Notes under the pieces: model-generated
The model's input: only the letters and a program-made list of their open reading frames with translations
Told to the model about the DNA's origin: nothing
Database searches by the model: none
Made by a program: the position numbers and the translations under genes
Shown: piece after piece, positions 1-5,752 of the stretch
How positions within the stretch are numbered: the first letter of the stretch is position 1
How the letters are laid out: each line of letters opens with the position of its first letter
Source: Anaerobacillus sp.
Lineage (GTDB): Bacteria; Bacillota; Bacilli; Bacillales_H; Anaerobacillaceae
Direction of reading: 5' to 3'
DNA: 6,807 nt
Assembly: GCA_007120055.1 (NCBI GenBank)
Contig: SKOL01000294.1
Span: forward strand, 1-6,807

Positions 1-67
1 GAAAGAGATACAAGATATTGTTCAGTCGCAATTAAGTAGGGGAGAAATGGTTGTAGAGACAGAATAA
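1..67 (+). CDS. 3' end of an upstream gene, possibly a PTS EIIA (partial)
   Basis: An open frame enters from the left edge and stops at TAA 65-67, leaving 21 complete codons. The visible tail includes EIQDIVQSQLSRGE and looks like an amphipathic C-terminal helix followed by a short acidic end. I do not recognise it on its own. Galactitol-type PTS systems need a separate EIIA, and none is seen elsewhere next to the EIIB and EIIC genes. An EIIA, or an EIIA-like domain at the end of a PTS-regulated transcription activator, is therefore the natural guess from position. That is inference from context only. A 137-bp gap separates it from the EIIB gene, with no convincing terminator in it. Confidence 0.45.
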   Translation, partial: KEIQDIVQSQLSRGEMVVETE

Positions 68-204
68 ATGAAAAGCATAATAAGTGAGTAATAAAGGATA
101 GCTTCTCAGAGAATGTAAAAGATAATCACTTATGTAAAAGTAAAGTATTAAGGAAATACACCTCAAAAATTCTTAATTTTTAAAAATATTAGGAGGATGA
201 AAAA

Positions 205-495
205 ATGGCTAAAAAGAAAATTGTTGTTGTATGTGGTGCAGGATTTGCAACTTCTACGTTAGGTATTGATCAGGTGAAGAAGATTGTAAAAGAATTAGGG
301 ATAGATGCAGAAATTATACAAAAAAGGGTTGCAGAGTTAAAAACAGTTTTATCAATGGGGGATGTTGATCTTTATGTAACGATGACGCCTGTTACAATCG
401 AACTTAATGCTCCAAGAATTAATGGTGTAGCATTTATTTCTGGGGTTGGAAAAGATAAAGCGATAGCAGATATCAAAAAGGTCTTAACAGAATAA
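205..495 (+). CDS. PTS galactitol-family EIIB component
   Basis: This is a 96-residue cytoplasmic phosphocarrier that takes phosphate from EIIA and passes it to the sugar bound by EIIC. The N-terminus reads KKIVVVCGAGFATST: a beta strand ending in Cys10, followed by a Gly/Ala/Ser/Thr-rich P-loop. This is the signature of lactose/galactitol-fold EIIB domains, and Cys10 is the expected phosphorylation site. Length fits a stand-alone GatB-type EIIB. The start is set by AGGAGG at 191-196, 8 nt before ATG 205. The EIIC gene follows after 76 bp, so the two are probably co-transcribed. Substrate cannot be read from the sequence: family members handle galactitol and other polyols or pentoses. The family call is firm; sugar specificity is open. 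Confidence 0.9.
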   Translation: MAKKKIVVVCGAGFATSTLGIDQVKKIVKELGIDAEIIQKRVAELKTVLSMGDVDLYVTMTPVTIELNAPRINGVAFISGVGKDKAIADIKKVLTE

Positions 496-571
496 TTGGA
501 GTGTAAAATTATTGAATATTCTAACTTTAATGATGGAGTGTATATCTATTAAATAAAGGAGGTAGGGATAA

Positions 572-1834
572 ATGTTAGAAACTTTCAATTCTGCGTTTAC
601 GTGGTTTACCGGATTAGGTGGTGGAGGTATCTTATTTTTTGCTCTATTGATTCTTGGACTAATTTTTAGAGTAGATATAGGCAAGACAATTAGATCAGCT
701 CTTACTTCAGCTGTTGGGTTCGTAGGGCTATTCTTAGTTGTTGATATGTTAATAGCTGCAATGGGGCCCGCAACGGAAGCGATGGTTTTACGTTTTGGTT
801 GGGAATTGAGAATAGTTGATGTAGGATGGGGCTTAATTGGAATGTCTTGGGGTTCACCGGTTGCGGTATTAATTATTTTGACTGCAATTGCATTGAATAT
901 TATCTTATTACTTACTAGATTTACTAAAACGCTTATGATTGACTTTTGGAATTATTGGTCATTCTGTGCTGCCGGTGCGTTAGCTTACGGTGCTACAGAA
1001 AGTATTTGGTTTAGTGTTTTAGTAGCAGCAATTTATATGATTATAACTTGGAAGGTAGCAGATATTGTAGCTCCAAATTATCAAAAGTTTTATGATATGC
1101 CTGGTGTAAGTTGGCCTACAGGTGCAGTTATACCAACCGCGATCATTGGAATTCCTGTAGTCAAACTTGTGCAAAAAATTCCAGTTATTAAGGATATTAA
1201 AGCAGATCCAGAAACTATTCAGGAGAAACTTGGCCCTGTAGGCGAACCGGTTGTAGTTGGAGGTTTCTTAGGAGTTTTAATAGGTCTAATGGCAGGCTTT
1301 GATTCTCAAACAGTTATAGTAATGGGGCTTCAAATGGCTGCGGTTTTAGTATTAATTCCAAAAATGATTGCAGTTTTAATGGAAGGACTCTTAGCAATTG
1401 CAAGTGCAGCTGGAGAATTTACTCAGAAATATATGAAGGGTAGAGAGGTTTTTATTGGTATAGATGCGTCAACAATCCTTGGTCACCCAGCTACACTTTC
1501 AGCTATTTTAATTATGACACCTATTGTTACATTTATGTCGTTAATCCCTGGAAATCAAATGCTAGCTATTGCTAGTTTAGTAGCGATACCATGGTTTTTG
1601 ATTCCTCTTACATCGTACGCAAAAGGTAATGTACTTCATATAGTGTTAGCCGGTACAGTAATATTTGCAGTTTATTTCTGGGTTGCTACTGCATTGGCAA
1701 CTGCCCATACGAATTTAGCTAGAATTACAGGATATAACATACCTGAAGGAACTGCACTAGTTTCTAGTTTATCTGAAGGTGGAAATCCAATAACTTGGTT
1801 ATTAATTACAATTGGTAGATTTTTGGGGCTGTAG
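572..1834 (+). CDS. PTS galactitol-family EIIC membrane permease
   Basis: This is a 420-residue integral membrane permease that binds and translocates the PTS substrate, which is phosphorylated by the neighbouring EIIB. Hydrophobic segments lie near residues 17-34, 44-64, 96-115, 129-160, 184-200, 227-243, 247-275, 307-326, 330-348, 353-379 and 408-420. The early pattern, a glycine-rich first helix, then FRVDIGKTIRSAL and a Gly-rich second helix (about 32-65), is characteristic of GatC-type EIIC proteins. The conserved loop IGIDASTILGHPATLS (about 295-310) also fits a substrate-site loop of this family. Full length for the family. AAAGGAGG at 555-562 fixes ATG 572. A strong terminator follows 56 bp after the stop, so this is the last gene of the PTS transcription unit. 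Substrate unknown. Confidence 0.9.
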   Translation: MLETFNSAFTWFTGLGGGGILFFALLILGLIFRVDIGKTIRSALTSAVGFVGLFLVVDMLIAAMGPATEAMVLRFGWELRIVDVGWGLIGMSWGSPVAVLIILTAIALNIILLLTRFTKTLMIDFWNYWSFCAAGALAYGATESIWFSVLVAAIYMIITWKVADIVAPNYQKFYDMPGVSWPTGAVIPTAIIGIPVVKLVQKIPVIKDIKADPETIQEKLGPVGEPVVVGGFLGVLIGLMAGFDSQTVIVMGLQMAAVLVLIPKMIAVLMEGLLAIASAAGEFTQKYMKGREVFIGIDASTILGHPATLSAILIMTPIVTFMSLIPGNQMLAIASLVAIPWFLIPLTSYAKGNVLHIVLAGTVIFAVYFWVATALATAHTNLARITGYNIPEGTALVSSLSEGGNPITWLLITIGRFLGL

Positions 1835-1890
1835 ATTAATAATAGTAAAACTTTTGTATACTTGTTTGCAGACTGGTTAATTTTCTTATC

Positions 1891-1919
1891 AATGCACGGT
1901 CTATGACCGTGCATTTTTT
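1891..1919 (+). terminator. Intrinsic terminator after the PTS genes
   Basis: A perfect 11-bp stem (AATGCACGGTC at 1891-1901 with GACCGTGCATT at 1905-1915) closes a 3-nt TAT loop. The hairpin runs straight into a T tract (1914-1919). It lies 56 bp after the EIIC stop and separates the PTS unit from the RuBisCO-like gene, which therefore needs its own promoter. Confidence 0.93.
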
Positions 1920-1972
1920 ATAGGAAACACGGAGATCCTTTATATAAATTTATTTAAAAAAGATGTAATTTT

Positions 1973-1998
1973 ACAATTGTGCACCTGTTGACATTTGT
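1973..1998. promoter_or_regulatory. Operator-like element, copy 1
   Basis: ACAATTGT (1973-1980), ten unconserved bases, then ACATTTGT (1991-1998) followed by AAA. The two octamers start 18 bp apart and together form an imperfect dyad, since the reverse complement of ACATTTGT is ACAAATGT. The right half overlaps the proposed -35 box at 1988-1993, so a bound regulator would be placed to block RNA polymerase. The regulator is not in the window. Confidence 0.6.
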
Positions 1999-2017
1999 AA
2001 ATATTATATGGTAAACT
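1988..2017 (+). promoter_or_regulatory. Candidate sigma-A promoter for the RLP/dehydrogenase operon
   Basis: A perfect -35 hexamer TTGACA (1988-1993) is followed after 18 bp by TAAACT (2012-2017), which matches four of six -10 positions. It lies between the PTS terminator and the RLP ribosome binding site, where a promoter is required. A consensus TATAAT occurs at 2023-2028 but has no good -35 at 16-18 bp spacing, so it is the weaker alternative. The overlap of the -35 box with the repeated operator-like element supports this as the regulated promoter. Confidence 0.55.
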
Positions 2018-2029
2018 TTGTCTATAATA

Positions 2030-2055
2030 ACAATTGTAACTATAGGAACATTTGT
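2030..2055. promoter_or_regulatory. Operator-like element, copy 2
   Basis: ACAATTGT (2030-2037), ten bases, then ACATTTGT (2048-2055) followed by AAA: the same arrangement as copy 1, displaced by exactly 57 bp. Only one of the ten spacer bases agrees between the copies while both half-sites are identical, which is what selection for protein binding would leave. It lies downstream of the proposed promoter, within the start of the transcript. Confidence 0.6.
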
Positions 2056-2077
2056 AAAAACATCTATTTAAAGAGTA

Positions 2078-2085
2078 AAAGGAGG
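2078..2085 (+). promoter_or_regulatory. Ribosome binding site deciding the RLP start
   Basis: AAAGGAGG sits 6 nt before ATG 2092. The same frame is open back to an ATG at 2008, but that would translate the operator region and has no ribosome binding site, so 2092 is the start. Confidence 0.88.
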
Positions 2086-2091
2086 ATTGAA

Positions 2092-3330
2092 ATGAAAACA
2101 ATTGATTTTTTGGCATTACCGGAATTTGCTAATGAAAACTTTTTAATCGCAACCTACTATTTAAGTTTTAATGATGAGACAGATTATTATGAATGGTCTA
2201 AGTTGATTGCGTTAGATCAAAGCGCAGGTACATGGACACATGTTGAAGGGGAGACGCCAGAAGTTCTTGAAAAATATGGAGCCAAAGTTATTAGTATATA
2301 TAATATGCCCGCTTCAAATTCATGTATCACAAGAATTTCATTTCCAATCGCAAATTTTCCAGCTAATATCCCTATGATTATGAGCACAGTTGCGGGTAAT
2401 GTTCTTTCGCAGGATGGTATTAAGCTCATAGATATAGAGTTTCCTAGAAAGATTTTAGATAACTTCTCAGGACCAATTCTAGGGGTGGCGGGAATGAGGG
2501 AATTACTTAATGTAAAGGACCGTCCGTTAATAGGAGCTATTTTAAAACCTTGTATCGGTGTAGAACCTGAAGTAAGTGCAAAAGGAGCAGTTGATGCAGC
2601 ATTGGGGGGAGTAGATTTAATTAAAGACGACGAGCTCTTGAGTGAAACAGAATATTCTCCAATGGTAAAAAGAGTAAGGACTGTTATGGAACACCTAAGA
2701 GGTGTAGGGAAAGAAAACGTATTATATTGTATCAATATTACTGGTGAAAAGTTAATTGATCGAGCTAATAGAGCTATTGAAGCAGGGGCTAACTCGTTAA
2801 TGGTAAATTATAACGCTTTAGGCTGGGGGATAATTGAAGATCTTGTTAAGTATTTAAAAGACAATAAACACGAACTACCGATTTTTGGACATTGTGCAGG
2901 AACTGGTGGCATGTATAAATCTAGCAATAATGGAATTTCTCCCATGTTACTTTGTGGAAAGATACCAAGAATTATAGGAACAGATATGAATCTAGTGTAC
3001 CCTGATTCAGGACGTTTCGGCTTTGCAACGAATGAATTAATAGAAATTCATAATGCTCTCACATCAGAATTATATTCAGTGAACAAGGCATTTTCAGTGA
3101 TGGCTGGTGGAATTCACCCTGGAAGTGTACCACATATCTTAAACATACTTGGAAATGACACAATTTTAATGGCAGGTGGGGGGATTTATGGACATCCTCA
3201 AGGTGCAACTGCTGGTGCAAAAGCTATTAAAGATACAGTTTTAGCTATACAACACGGCTTAACTTTAGATGAAGCAGCACAAAATCACGAAGAGGTAAAA
3301 GTATCTTTAGAGTTTTGGAGAAGCCAATAG
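2092..3330 (+). CDS. RuBisCO-like protein (form IV RLP), reaction unassigned
   Basis: This 412-residue member of the RuBisCO large-subunit superfamily has an N-terminal alpha/beta domain (about 1-140) and a TIM barrel (about 145-400). Retained elements are GTW (46-48), AGN (101-103), LKPCIG (151-156), the metal/carbamate motif KDDE (178-181, matching Lys201-Asp203-Glu204), His267, GGIH (339-342) and GGGIYGHPQG (362-371). Lost relative to true RuBisCO are the second Lys of KPK (Cys154), Arg295 (Cys268), Ser379 (Ala338) and loop-6 Lys334, because the loop is shortened around 303-310. It should not fix CO2. MtnW-type methionine-salvage enolases carry a Lys where this protein has Asn103, so MtnW activity is unlikely. 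Known RLPs enolise, isomerise, decarboxylate or hydrolyse phosphorylated keto compounds. It is the first gene of the operon; E1-alpha follows after 64 bp with no terminator, suggesting that its product feeds the dehydrogenase. Position matches come from alignment by eye. Confidence 0.93.
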   Translation: MKTIDFLALPEFANENFLIATYYLSFNDETDYYEWSKLIALDQSAGTWTHVEGETPEVLEKYGAKVISIYNMPASNSCITRISFPIANFPANIPMIMSTVAGNVLSQDGIKLIDIEFPRKILDNFSGPILGVAGMRELLNVKDRPLIGAILKPCIGVEPEVSAKGAVDAALGGVDLIKDDELLSETEYSPMVKRVRTVMEHLRGVGKENVLYCINITGEKLIDRANRAIEAGANSLMVNYNALGWGIIEDLVKYLKDNKHELPIFGHCAGTGGMYKSSNNGISPMLLCGKIPRIIGTDMNLVYPDSGRFGFATNELIEIHNALTSELYSVNKAFSVMAGGIHPGSVPHILNILGNDTILMAGGGIYGHPQGATAGAKAIKDTVLAIQHGLTLDEAAQNHEEVKVSLEFWRSQ

Positions 3331-3394
3331 AATTAAAATTCAACTAAAATTGATTGATTTATATAAAAATATGAAAATAACAAGGGGGTAAAAC

Positions 3395-4393
3395 ATGAGC
3401 AGTGAAGTTAAAGTAGAAGAAGGTAAACTGTTAGATATGTTTCGAATGATGGTTAGAATACGGAAGTTTGAAAACCAAGCAAATGAACTGGCAAAGCGTG
3501 GTTTAACCCGTGCTGTTGTTCATACTTATATTGGTCAAGAAGCTATAGCTACAGGTGTTTGCGCAGCGCTAAATCAGAGTGACTATATCACTTCAACTCA
3601 CAGGGGACATGGTCACTGTATTGCCAAAGGTGCTAAATTACAGAGGATGTATGCAGAGCTACTTGGTAAAACAACAGGTTATTGTAAGGGTAAAGGTGGC
3701 TCCATGCATATTGCCGATTTAGATACTGGAAACCTCGGTGCTAACGGTATTGTTGGCGGTGGTATTCCTATGGCTATGGGAGCGGGACTAGGATCCCTTT
3801 TAAGTAATAACGGAAATGTAGCTGTAAGTTTTTTTGGAGATGGTGCCTCTAATCAAGGTTCCTTTCATGAAGCTTTGAACATGGCTGCTGTATGGAAGTT
3901 ACCGGTTATATTTGTATGTGAAAACAACAAATATGGAATCTCTTCCCATATAAGTAATACGATAGCTATTGATCGTATTGCAGAGAGAGCAAAGGCATAC
4001 GGAATGCCAGGGGAAACCATTGATGGTAATAATGTTATTGAGGTTTATAAAACAATTGAGCATTATGTAACGAAAGCTAAGAACGGAGAAGGTCCAGTTT
4101 TAATTGAAGCTGATACGTATAGAATCAGTGGTCATTACTTTGGTGACTTATCTAATTATCGAGATAAATCAGAAATAGATGAATGGAAAAAGAAAGACCC
4201 TATTTTAAATTGTAGGAAAGTACTTTTGGAAGAATACAATCTTAACGAAGAAATTTTAGACCAAATTATCCAAGAAGAAGAAAAGCATGTAATCGAGGCT
4301 TCAGAATCCGCTAAGTTAGATCCTGATCCAGATACAGATGATTTAATTGCCGATTTGTATAATCCAACTTTTGAGAAAATTGAATGGGTATAG
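3395..4393 (+). CDS. Dehydrogenase complex E1-alpha (acetoin/pyruvate type, AcoA-like)
   Basis: This 332-residue alpha chain of a thiamine-diphosphate E1 decarboxylates a 2-oxo acid, or cleaves acetoin or a diketone, and passes the acyl group to lipoate on E2. The TPP/Mg motif runs from GDGASNQG (148-155) to ENN (176-178). THRGHGHCIAKG (68-79), KGKGGSMHIAD (98-108) and GANGIVGGG (115-123) are typical of acetoin dehydrogenase and E1p alpha chains. The phosphorylation-loop region RISGHYFGD (243-251) has the conserved His247. Length fits the family (about 320-360). The start at ATG 3395 follows a GGGGG-rich ribosome binding site at 3384-3388. The beta gene follows after 11 bp. AcoA-like sequence does not prove acetoin as substrate, since pyruvate-type E1s look similar, and the RLP upstream hints at a different one. 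Confidence 0.92.
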   Translation: MSSEVKVEEGKLLDMFRMMVRIRKFENQANELAKRGLTRAVVHTYIGQEAIATGVCAALNQSDYITSTHRGHGHCIAKGAKLQRMYAELLGKTTGYCKGKGGSMHIADLDTGNLGANGIVGGGIPMAMGAGLGSLLSNNGNVAVSFFGDGASNQGSFHEALNMAAVWKLPVIFVCENNKYGISSHISNTIAIDRIAERAKAYGMPGETIDGNNVIEVYKTIEHYVTKAKNGEGPVLIEADTYRISGHYFGDLSNYRDKSEIDEWKKKDPILNCRKVLLEEYNLNEEILDQIIQEEEKHVIEASESAKLDPDPDTDDLIADLYNPTFEKIEWV

Positions 4394-4397
4394 GAGG
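4391..4397 (+). promoter_or_regulatory. Ribosome binding site deciding the E1-beta start
   Basis: AGGAGG at 4392-4397 overlaps the E1-alpha stop TAG (4391-4393) and lies 7 nt before ATG 4405. An in-frame ATG at 4384 is upstream of this site and would add seven residues (starting MGIG) with no homologue-like content, so 4405 is preferred. The overlap suggests coupled translation of the two E1 chains. Confidence 0.85.
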
Positions 4398-4404
4398 TAA
4401 TTGT

Positions 4405-5388
4405 ATGAGGAAAATTTCGGTGAGGGAAGCCATTAATGAGGCACTTCATACGGTTTTAGAAAGTGACCCTAGAACATTTCTGATGGGAGAAGATATTGCA
4501 CGCTATGGTGGACAATTGCGTTGCAGTTATGGATTGGTAGATAAGTTTGGAGAGAGTAGAGTTCGTGATACACCGATATCTGAGACTGCTATTGTAGGTG
4601 GTGGCGTTGGTGCAGCACTTGCAGGTATGCGACCTATTGTTGAGTTATCTTATATTGATTTTATTGGTGTAAGTTTTGATCAAATATTAAATCAAGCTGC
4701 AAAAATTAGGTATATGTATGGTGGGAGAGCGAGTGTTCCATTAGTAATTAGAACTCAATGTGGTGCAGGGTTAGGAAATGCTGCACAACACTCACAATCA
4801 TTAGAAGCAATTTTAAGTCACATACCTGGCTTAAGGGTTATCATGCCTTCCACTCCATATGATGCAAAGGGTCTTTTATTACGTGCAGTTCGTGATAATA
4901 ACCCAGTAGTATTCATTGAACATAAAGCTTTGTATAACAAAAAAGGTGAAGTTCCAGAAGAACCTTATGAAGTAGAATATGGATCAGACGTAAAAAAAGA
5001 AGGAAAAGATATAACAATTGTTTCCTACTCTGCCATGATGAACGAATCACTAAAGGCAGCAGATAAATTAGAAAAGCAAAATATTAGTGCAGAGGTAGTT
5101 GATGTACGAGTATTAGAGCCTTTTGATGCAGAAACAATAGTTAATTCAGTAAAAAAGACTGGGCATGTAGTTATTGTTCATGAAGCGTGTAAAAAAGGTG
5201 GTTTTGGTGCTGAGATAGCTGCACAAATCCAAGAAAAAGCATTTAGCCATTTAAAATCTCCTATTCAAAGAGTGGCAGCACCAAATGTACCGGTACCATA
5301 TGCAAAAAAATTAGAAAAGTACTTTATACCAGATGTAGAAAGTATTATTGATGCAGTAAATAAATCGTTAACGATGACTAAAGTTTAA
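4405..5388 (+). CDS. Dehydrogenase complex E1-beta (AcoB/PdhB type)
   Basis: This 327-residue beta chain completes the E1 alpha2-beta2 heterotetramer. The N-terminal transketolase-like pyrimidine-binding domain (about 4-180) contains FLMGEDIARYGG (25-36), DTPISE (55-60), in which Glu60 is the expected glutamate activating the TPP aminopyrimidine, and NAAQHSQS (125-132), with His129 at the active-site position. The C-terminal transketolase domain (about 195-315) ends with the family pattern AAPNVPVPYAKKLEKYFIPD. Length is normal for PdhB/AcoB. It is encoded 11 bp after E1-alpha and forms a pair with it. Next comes a 121-bp gap before the lipoyl-domain gene, unusually loose for this type of operon. 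The 2-oxo acid or acetoin-type substrate cannot be settled from sequence. Confidence 0.93.
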   Translation: MRKISVREAINEALHTVLESDPRTFLMGEDIARYGGQLRCSYGLVDKFGESRVRDTPISETAIVGGGVGAALAGMRPIVELSYIDFIGVSFDQILNQAAKIRYMYGGRASVPLVIRTQCGAGLGNAAQHSQSLEAILSHIPGLRVIMPSTPYDAKGLLLRAVRDNNPVVFIEHKALYNKKGEVPEEPYEVEYGSDVKKEGKDITIVSYSAMMNESLKAADKLEKQNISAEVVDVRVLEPFDAETIVNSVKKTGHVVIVHEACKKGGFGAEIAAQIQEKAFSHLKSPIQRVAAPNVPVPYAKKLEKYFIPDVESIIDAVNKSLTMTKV

Positions 5389-5457
5389 CAATATACAATC
5401 TTATTAACTTAACAATATTTTTAAGTTGAAAATTGGTAAAGAATAATTTTTTTGGAA

Positions 5458-5486
5458 TTGAAATAATGATTTTCTATTTAGATAAT
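5458..5486 (+). promoter_or_regulatory. Possible internal promoter before the lipoyl-domain gene
   Basis: TTGAAA (5458-5463), a 17-bp spacer and GATAAT (5481-5486) match the sigma-A consensus at five of six positions each. It lies in the 121-bp gap after E1-beta. The predicted start, about seven bases after the -10 box, would fall at the edge of the ribosome binding site (5492-5499), which is tight, and the gap is very AT-rich. Treat it as weak. Confidence 0.3.
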
Positions 5487-5509
5487 AATTAAAAGGGGGA
5501 TAGGCGTTT

Positions 5510-5752
5510 ATGAAAAAAGAGGTAATAATGCCTAAAGTAGGCTTAGATATGGAAGAAGGAACAATTATTGAGTGGTACAAAAAAGTTGGGGATGAAGTTG
5601 AGGAAGGGGATGTCTTATTTGAGGTTGAGACAGATAAGGCAACTACAGATGTAGAATCAGATCTCAATGGAAGATTAGTGGAGATTGTAGTAGAAAATGG
5701 TGAGACGGTAGATGTAACCGAAGTAGTTGCTTGGATTGAGACGAATGATTGA
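5510..5752 (+). CDS. Stand-alone lipoyl domain protein (N-terminal part of a split E2)
   Basis: This 80-residue protein is a lipoyl/biotinyl attachment domain and nothing else. It has the usual beta-barrel pattern: MPKVGLDMEEGTI (7-19), then KVGDEVEEGDVLFEVETDKA, with Lys43 of TDKA at the hairpin tip as the predicted lipoylation site, then the mirror half ending in WIETND. Normal E2 proteins continue with a flexible Ala/Pro-rich linker and a peripheral-subunit-binding domain; here the chain stops. It would be a freely diffusing swinging arm carrying acyl groups from E1 to the separate catalytic E2, comparable in architecture to GcvH but with the TDKA motif and neighbours of a 2-oxo acid dehydrogenase. 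AAAGGGGG at 5492-5499 precedes ATG 5510. A biotin carrier is less likely because the MKM motif of biotin domains is absent. Confidence 0.9.
   Translation: MKKEVIMPKVGLDMEEGTIIEWYKKVGDEVEEGDVLFEVETDKATTDVESDLNGRLVEIVVENGETVDVTEVVAWIETND

Noticed and set aside
80..133. Inverted repeat ATAAGTGA (80-87) and TCACTTAT (126-133)
   Set aside because: Only 8 bp, AT-rich, with a 38-bp centre and no T tract; could be chance in this base composition.
165..181. Hairpin AAAAATT-CTT-AATTTTT before the EIIB ribosome binding site
   Set aside because: Seven A:T pairs only; too weak to call a terminator or riboswitch element.
484..684. Minus-strand open frames across the window (484-684, 1672-1914, 2217-2735, 4156-4449, 5404-5667)
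   Set aside because: They lie opposite strongly supported genes or AT-rich gaps, show no recognisable domains, and read as antisense shadows.
2008..2091. N-terminal extension of the RLP from ATG 2008
   Set aside because: No ribosome binding site, covers operator copy 2, and encodes an Asn/Lys/Tyr-rich stretch unlike RLP N-termini; AAAGGAGG before 2092 decides the start.
2092..3330. Genuine CO2-fixing RuBisCO (form I, II or III)
   Set aside because: Loop 6 is shortened and has no Lys334 equivalent, and Arg295 and Ser379 are replaced, so carboxylation is not expected.
5406..5427. Hairpin AACTTAA / TTAAGTT after E1-beta as a terminator
   Set aside because: Seven-bp AT-rich stem with one G:C pair and the T run 20 bases further on; unlikely to stop transcription.
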